Assembly (NCBI GenBank): GCA_017472225.1
Contig: JAFUQS010000007.1
Location: 1 to 64,000 of the forward strand
Direction: 5' to 3'
DNA: 64,000 bases
Source of the DNA: Clostridia bacterium
Lineage (GTDB): Bacteria > Bacillota > Clostridia > Oscillospirales > Acutalibacteraceae
Part shown: piece after piece, positions 7,896-16,327 of the stretch
Position numbering within the stretch: position 1 is the stretch's first letter
Layout: each line of letters opens with the position of its first letter
The notes under the pieces: generated by a model
Database searches by the model: none
Told to the model about the DNA's origin: nothing
What the model saw: the letters and a program-made list of their open reading frames with translations, nothing else
Program-made: the position numbers and the translations under genes

Positions 7896-8138
7896 AAATA
7901 TTTTCTCCTTATTCTTCTGTATTTTTAAATTCATTAACTATGTTGGCTATTAGTGTGCTTGACACTGACCTGACTTAATACCCGGACAAACCCTTTCATT
8001 GTAAAAAAAGACTCCATTTATCGTAATACTGTCCGGTTTAAAGAGGGGCTGCTTATACAGTCCCCTCGTAATAAAAAACTTTATTTAGATTATCAGCTGA
8101 TATTGCTGTTTATATATAAACTAAAACAGGAGAAAAAT

Positions 8139-8414
8139 ATGAGATTTACCTTATGTAATGTTGAGAAGGTCCCTCTCAGCTATACAAATCTGTTCATTGG
8201 GATTATTAAGACTACAATACGCACACACTAGATCCGTGTTGATGTGTATCTGAGATCAAATGACCATAAATACCTGATAAGAATAGGTACGGTCAATGAT
8301 ATAAAGAGAAGCATGAGATCATGTTATGAGTTTGCGATGAAGCTGCTTGAGAATGAAGATTTCTGTACTGCTCATTGTATGGACTATTTAAACGAGGAGA
8401 TGAAAGATGATTGA
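8139..8414 (+). pseudogene. small ORF interrupted by an in-frame TAG
   Basis: A frame of 92 codons with a good start context (CAGGAGAAAAAT ATG) is interrupted by TAG at 8229-8231 after 30 residues, then continues open to TGA 8412-8414. The second part reads as plausible protein (IRVDVYLRSNDHKYLIRIG ... YEFAMKLLENEDF). The product family is not recognised. TAG serves as an ordinary stop for neighbours (6257, 41160), so this is most simply a nonsense mutation or sequence error. Without it the product would be 91 residues. Confidence 0.5.
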
Positions 8415-8419
8415 TTGAA

Positions 8420-8456
8420 AACAGCCACTGCACTTTATTTGAGTGTGGTGGCTGTT
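8420..8456. terminator. hairpin between the TAG ORF and the AgrC remnant
   Basis: AACAGCCACTGCAC (8420-8433) pairs with GTGTGGTGGCTGTT (8443-8456), with two mismatches. It lies between convergent genes and could serve both, with only short U-tracts. Confidence 0.5.
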
Positions 8457-8472
8457 AAATATTATTTTACGA

Positions 8473-9196
8473 TTAATTGTTATGTAAGCTTAACCTTACT
8501 CCAAAACTGAATACTTTGTTTTCACAGGAAAGCATCAAAGCACCATTGTATTTCTTTACAACTTTTTGAATGTTTTTTTGTGCCGATTCCATGTTCGTTA
8601 GAGTTTTTCTTGGTGGTTTTTAGTGTATTGTTCTTTCCGATTTTTACATTTTCTAAAACAGGATTTGTAATATTGAGAATGAAATTACCGTTTCGTACTG
8701 CAGACTCAATAAAAATAGTATTTTCCTCACCGAGTTTTGTAACCGCTTCAATGGCATTATCAAGAGCATTAGCAAGAATAGTACATACATCTTCATCGGC
8801 AATGCCTTCAGATGGGAACTGTCCGTTGAATTTTATCTTGTTTCCTGCCTGTGCCGCAACAACAGCTTTGTTATTAAGAAGAGCATCGGCGATAAAATTG
8901 CCGGTTGAAATCTTGTTGACAGTGTCACTTATGTCTGAGTTCATAGCGTTTATGTAATTTCTGGCTCTGTCAGTATTACCGTTTTCTAAAAGAGCATTGA
9001 TTACTATCATATGGTTACGGTAGTCGTGTCTGAACTTACGAAGATTTTCATCGCCTTTAAGCATTCTTTCGGAGTATTCCTTTTGATTGTGCATCTCTTT
9101 GAGGATTTCTGTCTGCTGATATGTAAGACTGAAAATTCTGTACATGAAGTAAATTACACAAACTACAATACCCACAGAAACAATAGGGGTAAGCAC
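8473..9196 (-). pseudogene. AgrC-type GHKL sensor kinase, truncated and frameshifted
   Basis: The readable protein has one membrane segment, then the AgrC/VirS-type dimerization motif FRHDYRNHM and the N-box-like ANALDNAIEAV. Family members usually have about 400 residues with six or so N-terminal TM helices; here translation can only begin at GTG 9196 with a single TM, and no upstream ATG exists before a stop codon. At the C-terminus, EHGIGTK is followed by a seven-A run. Removing one A restores the family ending GIGTKNIQKVVKKYNG and carries the frame to a stop at 8473-8475 instead of 8522. Both ends therefore suggest decay, although the homopolymer could be a sequencing error. No response regulator or AgrD-like peptide gene is adjacent. 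Confidence 0.7.
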
Positions 9197-9317
9197 TTTA
9201 AATAAACAATTATTTATGTGCCGTCCTTATTAGGGCGGTACAGTTTTATCGTGTTGATTTTTTTATGTCAATATGGTAAACTTATCACAGTATGTTACTC
9301 TCTGAGGAGGCAGAAAT

Positions 9318-11840
9318 ATGAAGCGTATTATTTCCCTGCTGATGGTTGCTTTGATGCTTGCGACCTCGGTTCCCTATGTAAACTTAACCGTAGGAGCCGT
9401 AGATGAAGAAACTGAAACTTACACCTTAACCCTCGAAAACACTCTTTCTGATTCCTTGACGGCTGAAAGCAGTGCTGTCGGTGGTGTGTCTTTCTTCGGC
9501 AGCAGAGAATTTGATGGCTGCTACGGTAATCAGCTTGACGGTGTGTCAAGAGAAATCTACGACTCACTTGTAAAAAACTACGCAACGGATAAGATAACAG
9601 TGGAGTACAATCATACCTTTGAAACTCCCTTTACCTTCAATGCGGAAATTTCAGGTGGTAGTATCGTTATGAACGATGAGCTTGAAGAGATTAGTGCAGA
9701 ACTCTCGTATGCTGTGCAGGTGGGTATGGACGCTTTTCTTTATGACCACCCGGAAGTGTTCTGGCTTAGAATAATCAGTTCATCTTACAGCATATCTGCA
9801 TCCGGTAATTCTGTTGACGGATATACAGGATATATTGAAGATATAACAATCACACCAACTGAAATATATACCGGTGCATCGTCGAAAATCACACAGTATG
9901 ATACAGCAGTCAATTCTGCTCTTGCCGGCATTGCGGTAACAGAGAGCATATATGACACCCTCAAATCACTTCATGATTATATCTGTAATAATGCTTATTA
10001 CAATCTGATTGATGATTATTATGTACATTCTTCCGAAGCATTCTTTATCGGTGATGGCGGTGTAGTATGTGAGGGCTATGCAAAAACCTTTAAGGTACTT
10101 TGTGACAGACTTGATATTCCATGTGTACTTGTCAGCGGTGATGCAGGCGGTGCTCATATGTGGAACTATGTTCAGATGGACGATGATAAATGGTATCTTG
10201 TTGATGCTACATGGGATGATCAGGACAGTAAAATTTACGATACATATTTCCTTGCAAATGCAAGCACTGTCGGCTTTAATGATGTAGCAATTTCTGAAGA
10301 AAGAACGGAAAAAACAGACTTTTCAGGAACAGGTATGTTCAGCTTTACTTATCCCGTACTCAGCTCAACAGCTTATACGGTTCATACACATGAATGGGAA
10401 AGTGAATATACCGTTGATGTAGAGCCGACCTGTGCCGAAAAGGGCAGTAAGAGTATACATTGTAAGACTTGTGATGCTACTCAGAGTGTTACAGAAATTG
10501 CCACTACTGACCATTTGAATAAAACCGAGCACCCTCGGACAGATGCCACCTGTACCAAAAAAGGATATTCAGCAGGTGTATATTGCTCTGATTGTGGAGA
10601 GTGGCTTGAAGGACACGATGAAATTCCCGCAACAGGTCACGATTACGAGTCAGTTGTAACTGCACCTACCTGTACAGCTAAAGGCTATACAACTCACACT
10701 TGCTCAGTTTGCAGTGAGGGTTATACAGATACATTTGTCAGTGCTACCGGTCATAAAGGCGGTACCGCAACCTGTAAAGTGAAAGCAAAATGCACTGTTT
10801 GCAAAGCGTCTTATGGCTCACTTAATGCAAACAATCATCAATCCCTCACTACACTTAAAGCTGTTGCTTCCACTTGTACTAAAACAGGTCTGACCGAAGG
10901 CAAAAAGTGTACCGATTGCGGTACGATAACCGTTGCACAGAAAGAGGTTGCCAAGAAAGCTCACAGCTACAAGACCACCACAACTAAAGCGACGTTTACA
11001 AGGAACGGCAAAACAGAAACCAAGTGTACGGTTTGTGGCTTTGTTTCAAAAACAACCACAATCTACTACCCGAAGACAATAACTCTTTCAACCACAGCTT
11101 ATACTTACAATGGCAAGAACAAAACACCTTCCGTAACTGTCAAGGACAGCAAGGGTAACACCTTGAAGAAAGATACCGATTACACCGTTAAGTATGAAAG
11201 CGGAAGAAAGGTGCCGGGCAAGTATACCGTAACTGTTACTTTCAAGGGTAAATACAGTGGCACAAAAACACTTTATTTCACAATCGTACCAAAGGTAACA
11301 AGTAAGGTAACTGCTTCACAGACAACCTCAACAATTACTCTTAAATGGAACAAGGTAACGGGTGCCGACGGCTATAGAGTATTTAAGTACAATTCAAAAA
11401 CTAAAAAGTACGAAAAACTCAAAGATGTAAGCGGTACAAGTCTTAAGATAAGCAAGCTTAAAGCAGGTACAAAGTATAAGTTCAAGGTAAGAGCCTACAC
11501 CAAGGATGACGGCATAATCTGGGGTGCATACTCATCAGTATTTGAAACCGCTACAAGGTGCAAGACACCTACATTAAAGGTTACATCTTCATCTAAGGGC
11601 AAGGCTTTGCTTTCGTGGACAAATGTCAGCGGTGAAAGCGGCTATCAGGTATATTACAGCACCAAAAAAGATAGCGGATATAAAAAGCTTGCAAGCTACA
11701 AGACCAATGTTGTGAAGGGCTCAAAGAGTAAGCTTTCCAGCAAGAAAACTTATTACTTAAAGGTCAGAGCTTATACAAAGACCAACAGCGGTACTGTATA
11801 TTCTGCCTGGAGCTCGGTAAAGAGCATTAAAATCAAATAA
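9318..11840 (+). CDS. secreted transglutaminase-like protein with Cys-rich, Ig and Fn3 repeats
   Basis: 840 residues. A signal peptide spans about 1-27. The transglutaminase-like domain (about 200-315) has the triad visible: Cys in GVVCEGYAKTF (about 251), His in GGAHMWNYV (about 279) and Asp in LVDATWDD (about 294). Residues 358-555 hold five or so Cys-x2-Cys repeats of the H..W.....PTC...G....C..C type common in clostridial surface proteins. A bacterial Ig-like domain (about 578-655) and two Fn3 domains (about 660-840) follow. It has no LPXTG or TM anchor. It probably acts outside the cell as a wall-associated enzyme or structural protein. GAGGAGG precedes ATG 9318. Confidence 0.85.
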   Translation: MKRIISLLMVALMLATSVPYVNLTVGAVDEETETYTLTLENTLSDSLTAESSAVGGVSFFGSREFDGCYGNQLDGVSREIYDSLVKNYATDKITVEYNHTFETPFTFNAEISGGSIVMNDELEEISAELSYAVQVGMDAFLYDHPEVFWLRIISSSYSISASGNSVDGYTGYIEDITITPTEIYTGASSKITQYDTAVNSALAGIAVTESIYDTLKSLHDYICNNAYYNLIDDYYVHSSEAFFIGDGGVVCEGYAKTFKVLCDRLDIPCVLVSGDAGGAHMWNYVQMDDDKWYLVDATWDDQDSKIYDTYFLANASTVGFNDVAISEERTEKTDFSGTGMFSFTYPVLSSTAYTVHTHEWESEYTVDVEPTCAEKGSKSIHCKTCDATQSVTEIATTDHLNKTEHPRTDATCTKKGYSAGVYCSDCGEWLEGHDEIPATGHDYESVVTAPTCTAKGYTTHTCSVCSEGYTDTFVSATGHKGGTATCKVKAKCTVCKASYGSLNANNHQSLTTLKAVASTCTKTGLTEGKKCTDCGTITVAQKEVAKKAHSYKTTTTKATFTRNGKTETKCTVCGFVSKTTTIYYPKTITLSTTAYTYNGKNKTPSVTVKDSKGNTLKKDTDYTVKYESGRKVPGKYTVTVTFKGKYSGTKTLYFTIVPKVTSKVTASQTTSTITLKWNKVTGADGYRVFKYNSKTKKYEKLKDVSGTSLKISKLKAGTKYKFKVRAYTKDDGIIWGAYSSVFETATRCKTPTLKVTSSSKGKALLSWTNVSGESGYQVYYSTKKDSGYKKLASYKTNVVKGSKSKLSSKKTYYLKVRAYTKTNSGTVYSAWSSVKSIKIK

Positions 11841-11846
11841 TCAAAA

Positions 11847-11881
11847 AGCCGTCGACAGTCCAAAGCTCACTGTCGGCGGCT
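11847..11881 (+). terminator. hairpin after the transglutaminase gene
   Basis: A 13-bp stem (11847-11859 with 11869-11881, G-U pairs included) 7 nt after the stop codon. The downstream sequence is AT-rich but lacks a clean U-tract. Confidence 0.6.
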
Positions 11882-11887
11882 AAAATT

Positions 11888-11980
11888 GGTGCATTTATGC
11901 GTGGAACTTAACCCACAGTTCTACCGGGGCAATGAAACGAGTAGTGCTACAATAAAACAGGCGAGCTTTATGCAAGCCGA
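11888..11980 (+). repeat. dispersed repeat module 1, copy A
   Basis: Contains GGTGCATTTATGCGTGGAA near the start, GTTCTACC, and GGCGAGCTTTATGCAAGCC near the end. Copy B at 57214-57303 has the same blocks in the same order with small changes. Confidence 0.65.
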
Positions 11981-12123
11981 ATACTGTTAGGAGCAGTCTA
12001 AAAGAATAGCAAAAACAAATATTTAAAAGTTTTCGACTCGTTCACGGGTAGGGGCGTGTAATTCTATGATATAATTCAGTGCCCCTTTTAGTGGTTAAGC
12101 CGGTAATAGCCCCTTATAGGGGC

Positions 12124-12160
12124 AGTGCAAACCACCGGTTTTCACCGGTGGTTATTATTT
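12124..12160 (+). repeat. dispersed repeat module 3, copy A (hairpin)
   Basis: GTGCAAACCACCGG ... ACCGGTGGTTAT with a perfect 10-bp stem. Related copies are at 57488-57525 and, on the opposite strand, at 48752-48785. Confidence 0.6.
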
Positions 12161-12262
12161 GCCTTCAGCAAAAACAATCCCCGGTTATACCCGGGAAATA
12201 AAAAAGCTTTAGTAAAAATAAAAAGTGGCTGGCAATGGCAAGCCACAAAAAACGCAGATAAA

Positions 12263-12325
12263 AAATTAACCTCCGAGTATAATAGAAATGGTTTGGCAGC
12301 CGCATTACTAAAATACAAGGAGGTT
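12263..12325 (+). repeat. dispersed repeat module 2, copy A
   Basis: The core reads AACCTCCGAGTATAATAG, then GGTTTGGCAGCCGCATTAC. Copy B at 57325-57368 differs at a few bases. The flanking AACCTCC/GGAGGTT pair (12268-12274, 12319-12325) is special to copy A. Confidence 0.6.
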
Positions 12326-12444
12326 AAAAACAATGATAAAAAATAATGGAAATAATTAAATAAAAACATTATCACACTCAACATACAGATGTCAGTGCAA
12401 TTTTCTTTGCCGAATTTTGGTCGGCGAGCCTTCAACAGAGGTTA

Positions 12445-13008
12445 TTACTTCAAGTTGCTGTTGATAACCTCTAAATCTGCATCTGTCAGTTCAGTTACAG
12501 TTTCGCTATCGTTCAGATAAGTATCATCATAAGAGCCATTGTTAATATTATCATAAATCCAAAGGAGATATGTAGCTCTGCCCTTTTCTGTAGAAGTATC
12601 GTGCTCTACATTAAATGCATCTGTTGTAATGTTGTCAATGATAGTCTTAGTGTTGCCATCTATAAAGAGATACAAGTTATCAACAGTAGCTCCCTGTTCT
12701 TCCTCTTCGTTAATCCAATACCCGAAGTTAGAAGAAATAGTTACCAAATAACAATCCATTTCTGCACCGTCAAAATCAGGATGTTGGTAGTGGGTAACAT
12801 TAGTTACTTTGGGCGCAGCGGCTTCATTGCCGGTAAATTCTTTATATTGGCTCTGCCAGTCAGCAACCTCCTCAGCAGACAGCTTTTCATTTACAGTATC
12901 AATAATTAACTGTTGTTCTTCTGTAGGTGCAGTTTCTTCTTTTCCGCCACAGGCAACAAGGGTGAGAGCCATAATGGAAACAAGGAGTAATGCAAGTAAT
13001 TTTTTCAT
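12445..13008 (-). CDS. small secreted lipoprotein, function unknown
   Basis: 187 residues. The lipoprotein signal is clear: MKKLLALLLVSIMALTLVAC with the lipobox LVAC and GG after the Cys. The mature part is acidic, with no recognised domain; it contains a WINEEEEQGATVDNLYLFID segment that looks like a small beta domain. ATG 13008 is chosen because AAGGAAGG lies 7 nt upstream on the minus strand. It is a monocistronic gene, divergent from the phosphatase gene. Confidence 0.75.
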   Translation of the reverse strand: MKKLLALLLVSIMALTLVACGGKEETAPTEEQQLIIDTVNEKLSAEEVADWQSQYKEFTGNEAAAPKVTNVTHYQHPDFDGAEMDCYLVTISSNFGYWINEEEEQGATVDNLYLFIDGNTKTIIDNITTDAFNVEHDTSTEKGRATYLLWIYDNINNGSYDDTYLNDSETVTELTDADLEVINSNLK

Positions 13009-13177
13009 TGTCAAACCTTCCTTTGCTTTGAAATATTAAATTATCAAATGGGCTTACTTCTTCAATAGTTTGCTTTAGGATACAAGTATTATAAGCAAAT
13101 TCTTTTTATTTGTCAATGTGACTCGCTTTTTTTAATTCTTTATGCTATATTTATAAAAAAGTGTAGGAGTGAGTATA

Positions 13178-13648
13178 TTGTTAAGAATAATGTTTGTCTG
13201 CCACGGCAATATCTGCCGTTCGCCTATGGCAGAATTTATATTTAAAGATTTAATAAAGAAGCAGGGGAGAGAGCAAGATTTTGTTGTATGTTCCTCTGCT
13301 ACAAGCACGGAAGAAATATGGGGTAACATCGGCAATCCGGTTTATCCTCCGGCTAAGGAAGAATTGAAAAAGCACGGAATCTCCTGTGAGGGTAAGAGAG
13401 CCGTCCAGCTTAAGAAAAGTGACTATGACAAGTATGACCTTTTCATTGCTATGGATAGTATGAATATCAGAAATATCAACCGAATCTTCGGAAAGGATCC
13501 TGAAAGAAAAGTTCATAAGCTTATGGATTATACCGACCGCAAGGGCGATGTGGCTGATCCTTGGTATTCGGGCAGATTTGATGTGGCATACAGAGATATC
13601 TGCGAGGGTTGTATTTCATTGCTTGAAAGGATGACAGTTAATGAATAA
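13178..13648 (+). CDS. low-molecular-weight protein-tyrosine phosphatase
   Basis: 156 residues, the usual size of LMW-PTP. The P-loop is CHGNICRS at about residues 7-14 (CX5RS), and the general acid lies in DPWYSGRFD at about 127. It dephosphorylates phosphotyrosine or, in some bacteria, phospho-arginine. Start TTG 13178 fits the AGGAG at 13165-13169 (8-nt spacing); GTG 13169 overlaps that site. The gene overlaps the GH43-like gene by 8 nt, which suggests co-transcription although no functional link is obvious. Confidence 0.9.
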   Translation: MLRIMFVCHGNICRSPMAEFIFKDLIKKQGREQDFVVCSSATSTEEIWGNIGNPVYPPAKEELKKHGISCEGKRAVQLKKSDYDKYDLFIAMDSMNIRNINRIFGKDPERKVHKLMDYTDRKGDVADPWYSGRFDVAYRDICEGCISLLERMTVNE

Positions 13649-14534
13649 GTATTTGTTCTGTTATTTTACCGGTAACCTTCCTGAAGAAGAGTCCGTTCAT
13701 TTCGCCGTATCTGCAGACGGATATAATTTTGAAGCACTTAACGGTAATAAGCCTGTGATTAAGCAGACACTTGGAAAAAAGTGCTGCAGGGATCCTTACC
13801 TTTTTCGAGATGAAAAAGGTATATTTCATATTATTGCTACCGATATGAGATGCCATGACGGTTGGTCAAACAATAACTCAATGGTAGTCTGGGACAGTGA
13901 GGATCTTGTCACATGGAAGAATGAAAGAATAATAGATTTTTCGCAATTTGAAAGCACAAAAACAGCAAACAGAGTATGGGCACCGGAAGTAATCTTTGAC
14001 AGAGAAAAAGCTGAATATATGATTTATTGGACGCACAATAATTCGGACGATGACCTTGATACTGTTATCTGGTTTGCCTATACCAAGGATTTTATTACTC
14101 TTACCACAGAGCCTAAGGTATTGTTCAGACCGAAAAGCGGAATGTGTGCCATTGATGCAGATATAATTGAGAAGGATGGAAGGTACTATCTGTTTCAGGC
14201 AGACGGTGAAAAGGAAGCCATATGCTACGCTGTTTCCTATAGAGCATCGGGCCCGTATTATGAGCCTGATGATAACAGAATTTCTGTTGCCGATACCGCC
14301 CTTGAGGGCAATTGCATATACAAAATTATCGGCACCGATAAATATGTTATGATAGCAGATCAATTCAAAACCGGCGGATATTTCATGCAGGAAAGTACAG
14401 ACCTTATCCGGTTTACGGAGGTTGACAAAAGCAGGTTCTCTTTAAATCATCTGAGACCAAGACACGGCTCAATGCTTCATATAACCGACGAAGAATATCA
14501 GACTTTGGTTAATCATTATCAGATGGTGAAGTAG
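13641..14534 (+). CDS. GH43-like five-bladed beta-propeller glycoside hydrolase
   Basis: 297 residues without a signal peptide. The propeller repeats resemble glycoside hydrolase family 43: CRDPYLFRDEKG at about 50, MVVWDSEDLVTW at about 82, RVWAPEVIFD at about 112, and DADIIEKDGRYYLF at about 172. These provide the RDP and WAPE-type motifs of arabinosidase/xylosidase-like proteins. It is cytoplasmic and probably acts on short imported oligosaccharides, but the substrate is not readable. It starts inside the end of the phosphatase gene. Confidence 0.75.
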   Translation: MNKYLFCYFTGNLPEEESVHFAVSADGYNFEALNGNKPVIKQTLGKKCCRDPYLFRDEKGIFHIIATDMRCHDGWSNNNSMVVWDSEDLVTWKNERIIDFSQFESTKTANRVWAPEVIFDREKAEYMIYWTHNNSDDDLDTVIWFAYTKDFITLTTEPKVLFRPKSGMCAIDADIIEKDGRYYLFQADGEKEAICYAVSYRASGPYYEPDDNRISVADTALEGNCIYKIIGTDKYVMIADQFKTGGYFMQESTDLIRFTEVDKSRFSLNHLRPRHGSMLHITDEEYQTLVNHYQMVK

Positions 14535-14699
14535 GTCGATGATTGATAATTTTTGGTTGAATAGGAATAATTATCAGCATTCAAAAACAGTCCCACTGCT
14601 TCTACCGAAGTAGGCAAATAACATAAAACTATTCTGGTTATTATTCATAAGTCAAGTAATATAATGGGTTTTACAGATATACATATTCTTGATAACGCA

Positions 14700-14741
14700 A
14701 AAAATGTTAGCACTATCGTGAAAAGATGTGCTAACATTTTT
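14700..14741. terminator. bidirectional terminator beside the invertible segment
   Basis: A perfect 14-bp stem (14700-14713 with 14728-14741) flanked by A-rich and T-rich tracts, so it can stop transcription from either side. In the present orientation it lies directly in the path of the leftward promoter at 14796-14824. Confidence 0.8.
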
Positions 14742-14752
14742 ATTGCTTTTTA

Positions 14753-14779
14753 ATTTCGTAGAACTTTAAATTCTTGGAA
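14753..14779 (+). repeat. left inverted repeat (27 bp)
   Basis: ATTTCGTAGAACTTTAAATT continues to TCTTGGAA at 14779. It is the exact reverse complement of 16166-16192. The AT-rich centre and imperfect internal dyad suit a tyrosine-recombinase core site. Confidence 0.9.
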
Positions 14780-14795
14780 ACAAATATACTATTTT

Positions 14796-14824
14796 ATGAT
14801 AACCGTTTTGTCTTATTTAGTCAA
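14796..14824 (-). promoter_or_regulatory. outward-facing promoter inside the invertible segment
   Basis: On the minus strand: TTGACT (14824-14819), a 17-bp spacer, TATCAT (14801-14796), with 10 of 12 consensus bases. As sequenced it fires left into the terminator at 14700-14741. After inversion the -35 would map to about 16121-16126 and the -10 to 16144-16149, reading toward the signalling gene at 16328. Confidence 0.6.
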
Positions 14825-14973
14825 GTAAATCGGAATAAAAAAACAAAAAAATTTCAAAATTATTACGTTTTTAATAACAGAATGTCGTATGGATATTTAT
14901 ATTATCGGGATATATCGTAAGATATTAAATTAAATTTGTGGTCAAAAATTTGGTCTAAAAGGAGGTAATTTAA

Positions 14974-16113
14974 ATGGCAAGACGTGGCGAAAATATTCAC
15001 AAAAGAAAGGATGGTAGATGGGAAGGCAGATTTATTAAAGGATACGACTTGAACGGAAAGGCAAAATATGGTTCCGTATATTCCAAATCATACTTGGATG
15101 TAAAACGAAAATTAACAGAGAAAAAACAGTCAATAACTATGAATGCACCTCCCGAAAAAGATAGTGATATATCTTTACGTGAAGTGCTTTATTTATGGTT
15201 GGATAATAATAGAATTAAAAGCAAAGAACAAACCTGTTCAAAATATAAGAGACTAATAGATACACATATTATACCAATCATCGGTTCGGTAAAAATCAAA
15301 ACCATCAGTTCGAATCAAATCAACAAATTTTTATACGAAAAATATGAACACGGCAGATTGGACGGGACAGGAGGTTTATCTTCAAGTTATGTAAAAACCA
15401 TGGCATTCATTTTGAATTCAAGTTTAAGATTTGCCGCTCAAGAAGGCTTGTGTAGCCTAATTAATGTAGAAATAATTAAACCAAGCAAAAGACCAACAGA
15501 AATAGATGTTCTTTCTGTAAATGAACAAATGATTCTTGAAAAGTACATTTGTAATGATATTGACAATAAAAAGTTGGGGGTTTTGTTATCGCTGTATGCA
15601 GGTTTGAGAATCGGAGAGGTCTGTGCACTGAAATGGGAAGACATCGATCTCAACAAAAAAACAATCCACATAAAACATACAGTCAGTCGTGTAACATTGA
15701 TAAACAGAGAGAGTTCAGGCGCTAAGACCAAACTCCAAATCAACGAAGCAAAAACAATATCTTCCAATCGTATTATTCCAATTCCAAAAAATCTCATCAG
15801 TATACTTGAAGGAAATAAAAAAGCTTCAAGTATGTTTGTACTGCCAGGTAATATATATCCGTACACAGACCCAAGAACCTATCAATATACTTTTCATAAA
15901 TATCTCAGAGAATGTGGAATACGCAATATCAACTATCATGTACTCAGACATACTTTTGCAACAAGATGCATAGAGTCCGGAATGGATGTTAAATCCTTAA
16001 GCGAAATATTAGGACATTCAAATGTAAATATTACACTCAACATATATGTCCATTCTTCAATTGAACTTAAGCGAAAACAAATGGAAAAAATGGTCACCTT
16101 TTGTGGTAATTAA
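14974..16113 (+). CDS. tyrosine recombinase (integrase/invertase)
   Basis: A 379-residue phage-type integrase. An N-terminal arm-binding AP2-like region (RKDGRWEGRF ... at about 10-45) is followed by a SAM-like core-binding domain (about 65-160) and the catalytic domain. Catalytic residues are visible: Arg in AGLRIGEVCAL (about 212), His-x-x-Arg in HVLRHTFATR (about 327-330), His in LGHSN (about 350) and Tyr in LNIYVHSS (about 359). AAAAGGAGG precedes ATG 14974. Arm-binding integrases usually move elements, but no cargo or excisionase is enclosed by the repeats, so DNA inversion is the favoured role. Its GC content is lower than its neighbours. Confidence 0.92.
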   Translation: MARRGENIHKRKDGRWEGRFIKGYDLNGKAKYGSVYSKSYLDVKRKLTEKKQSITMNAPPEKDSDISLREVLYLWLDNNRIKSKEQTCSKYKRLIDTHIIPIIGSVKIKTISSNQINKFLYEKYEHGRLDGTGGLSSSYVKTMAFILNSSLRFAAQEGLCSLINVEIIKPSKRPTEIDVLSVNEQMILEKYICNDIDNKKLGVLLSLYAGLRIGEVCALKWEDIDLNKKTIHIKHTVSRVTLINRESSGAKTKLQINEAKTISSNRIIPIPKNLISILEGNKKASSMFVLPGNIYPYTDPRTYQYTFHKYLRECGIRNINYHVLRHTFATRCIESGMDVKSLSEILGHSNVNITLNIYVHSSIELKRKQMEKMVTFCGN

Positions 16114-16165
16114 AATGGTCAACATGGTTGGCAAACCTTTAAAAATCAATGGCATAAGCAAAAAA

Positions 16166-16192
16166 TTCCAAGAATTTAAAGTTCTACGAAAT
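16166..16192 (-). repeat. right inverted repeat (27 bp)
   Basis: Exact reverse complement of 14753-14779, 52 bp after the recombinase stop and 135 bp before the first gene of the signalling island. Confidence 0.9.
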
Positions 16193-16285
16193 GTAACAAA
16201 CGGTTCCATTATGTTTTTATAATACTAAATTAGTTTGATTACATATAACATAAAATATACTTATTAAAATTTTACAATCAGAGTT

Positions 16286-16294
16286 TGTTATAAT
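16286..16294 (+). promoter_or_regulatory. extended -10 promoter of the signalling island
   Basis: TGTTATAAT (TGn plus a perfect TATAAT) lies 33 bp upstream of ATG 16328. No good -35 is seen at the proper distance, typical of extended -10 promoters. It lies outside the invertible segment and so gives constitutive or otherwise regulated expression in either orientation. Confidence 0.55.
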
Positions 16295-16327
16295 CCTGAA
16301 GTTATTTTTATAAGGAGAAATAATTCT

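Larger units (their letters stand above)
11884..12443. other. 560-bp noncoding region built of repeat modules and hairpins
   Basis: No supported gene. It contains three modules that also occur at 57.2-57.5 kb (listed separately) and several hairpins: 12130-12153 (perfect 10-bp stem), 12178-12196, 12225-12246, and a 7-bp stem joining 12268-12274 to 12319-12325. A short reading frame (ending EVKNNDKK) lies across the modules but seems fortuitous. Confidence 0.55.
14753..16192. mobile_element. putative self-inverting segment carrying its own tyrosine recombinase
   Basis: A 1440-bp unit bounded by perfect 27-bp inverted repeats (14753-14779 and 16166-16192). It encodes one tyrosine recombinase (14974-16113) and contains an outward-facing promoter just inside the left repeat. 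This is the architecture of the Salmonella Hin/H segment, but with a tyrosine instead of a serine recombinase. An alternative is an insertion element with terminal inverted repeats; no flanking target duplication was obvious. Confidence 0.65.

Noticed and set aside
8229..8231. TAG as a recoded sense codon
   Set aside because: Other genes here (for example those ending at 6257 and 41160) use TAG as stop, and no recoding signals are visible.
12125..12346. A 73-residue ORF across the repeat region
   Set aside because: It runs through hairpins and dispersed repeats, has no ribosome site, and the matching repeat copy at 57.3 kb does not keep the frame.
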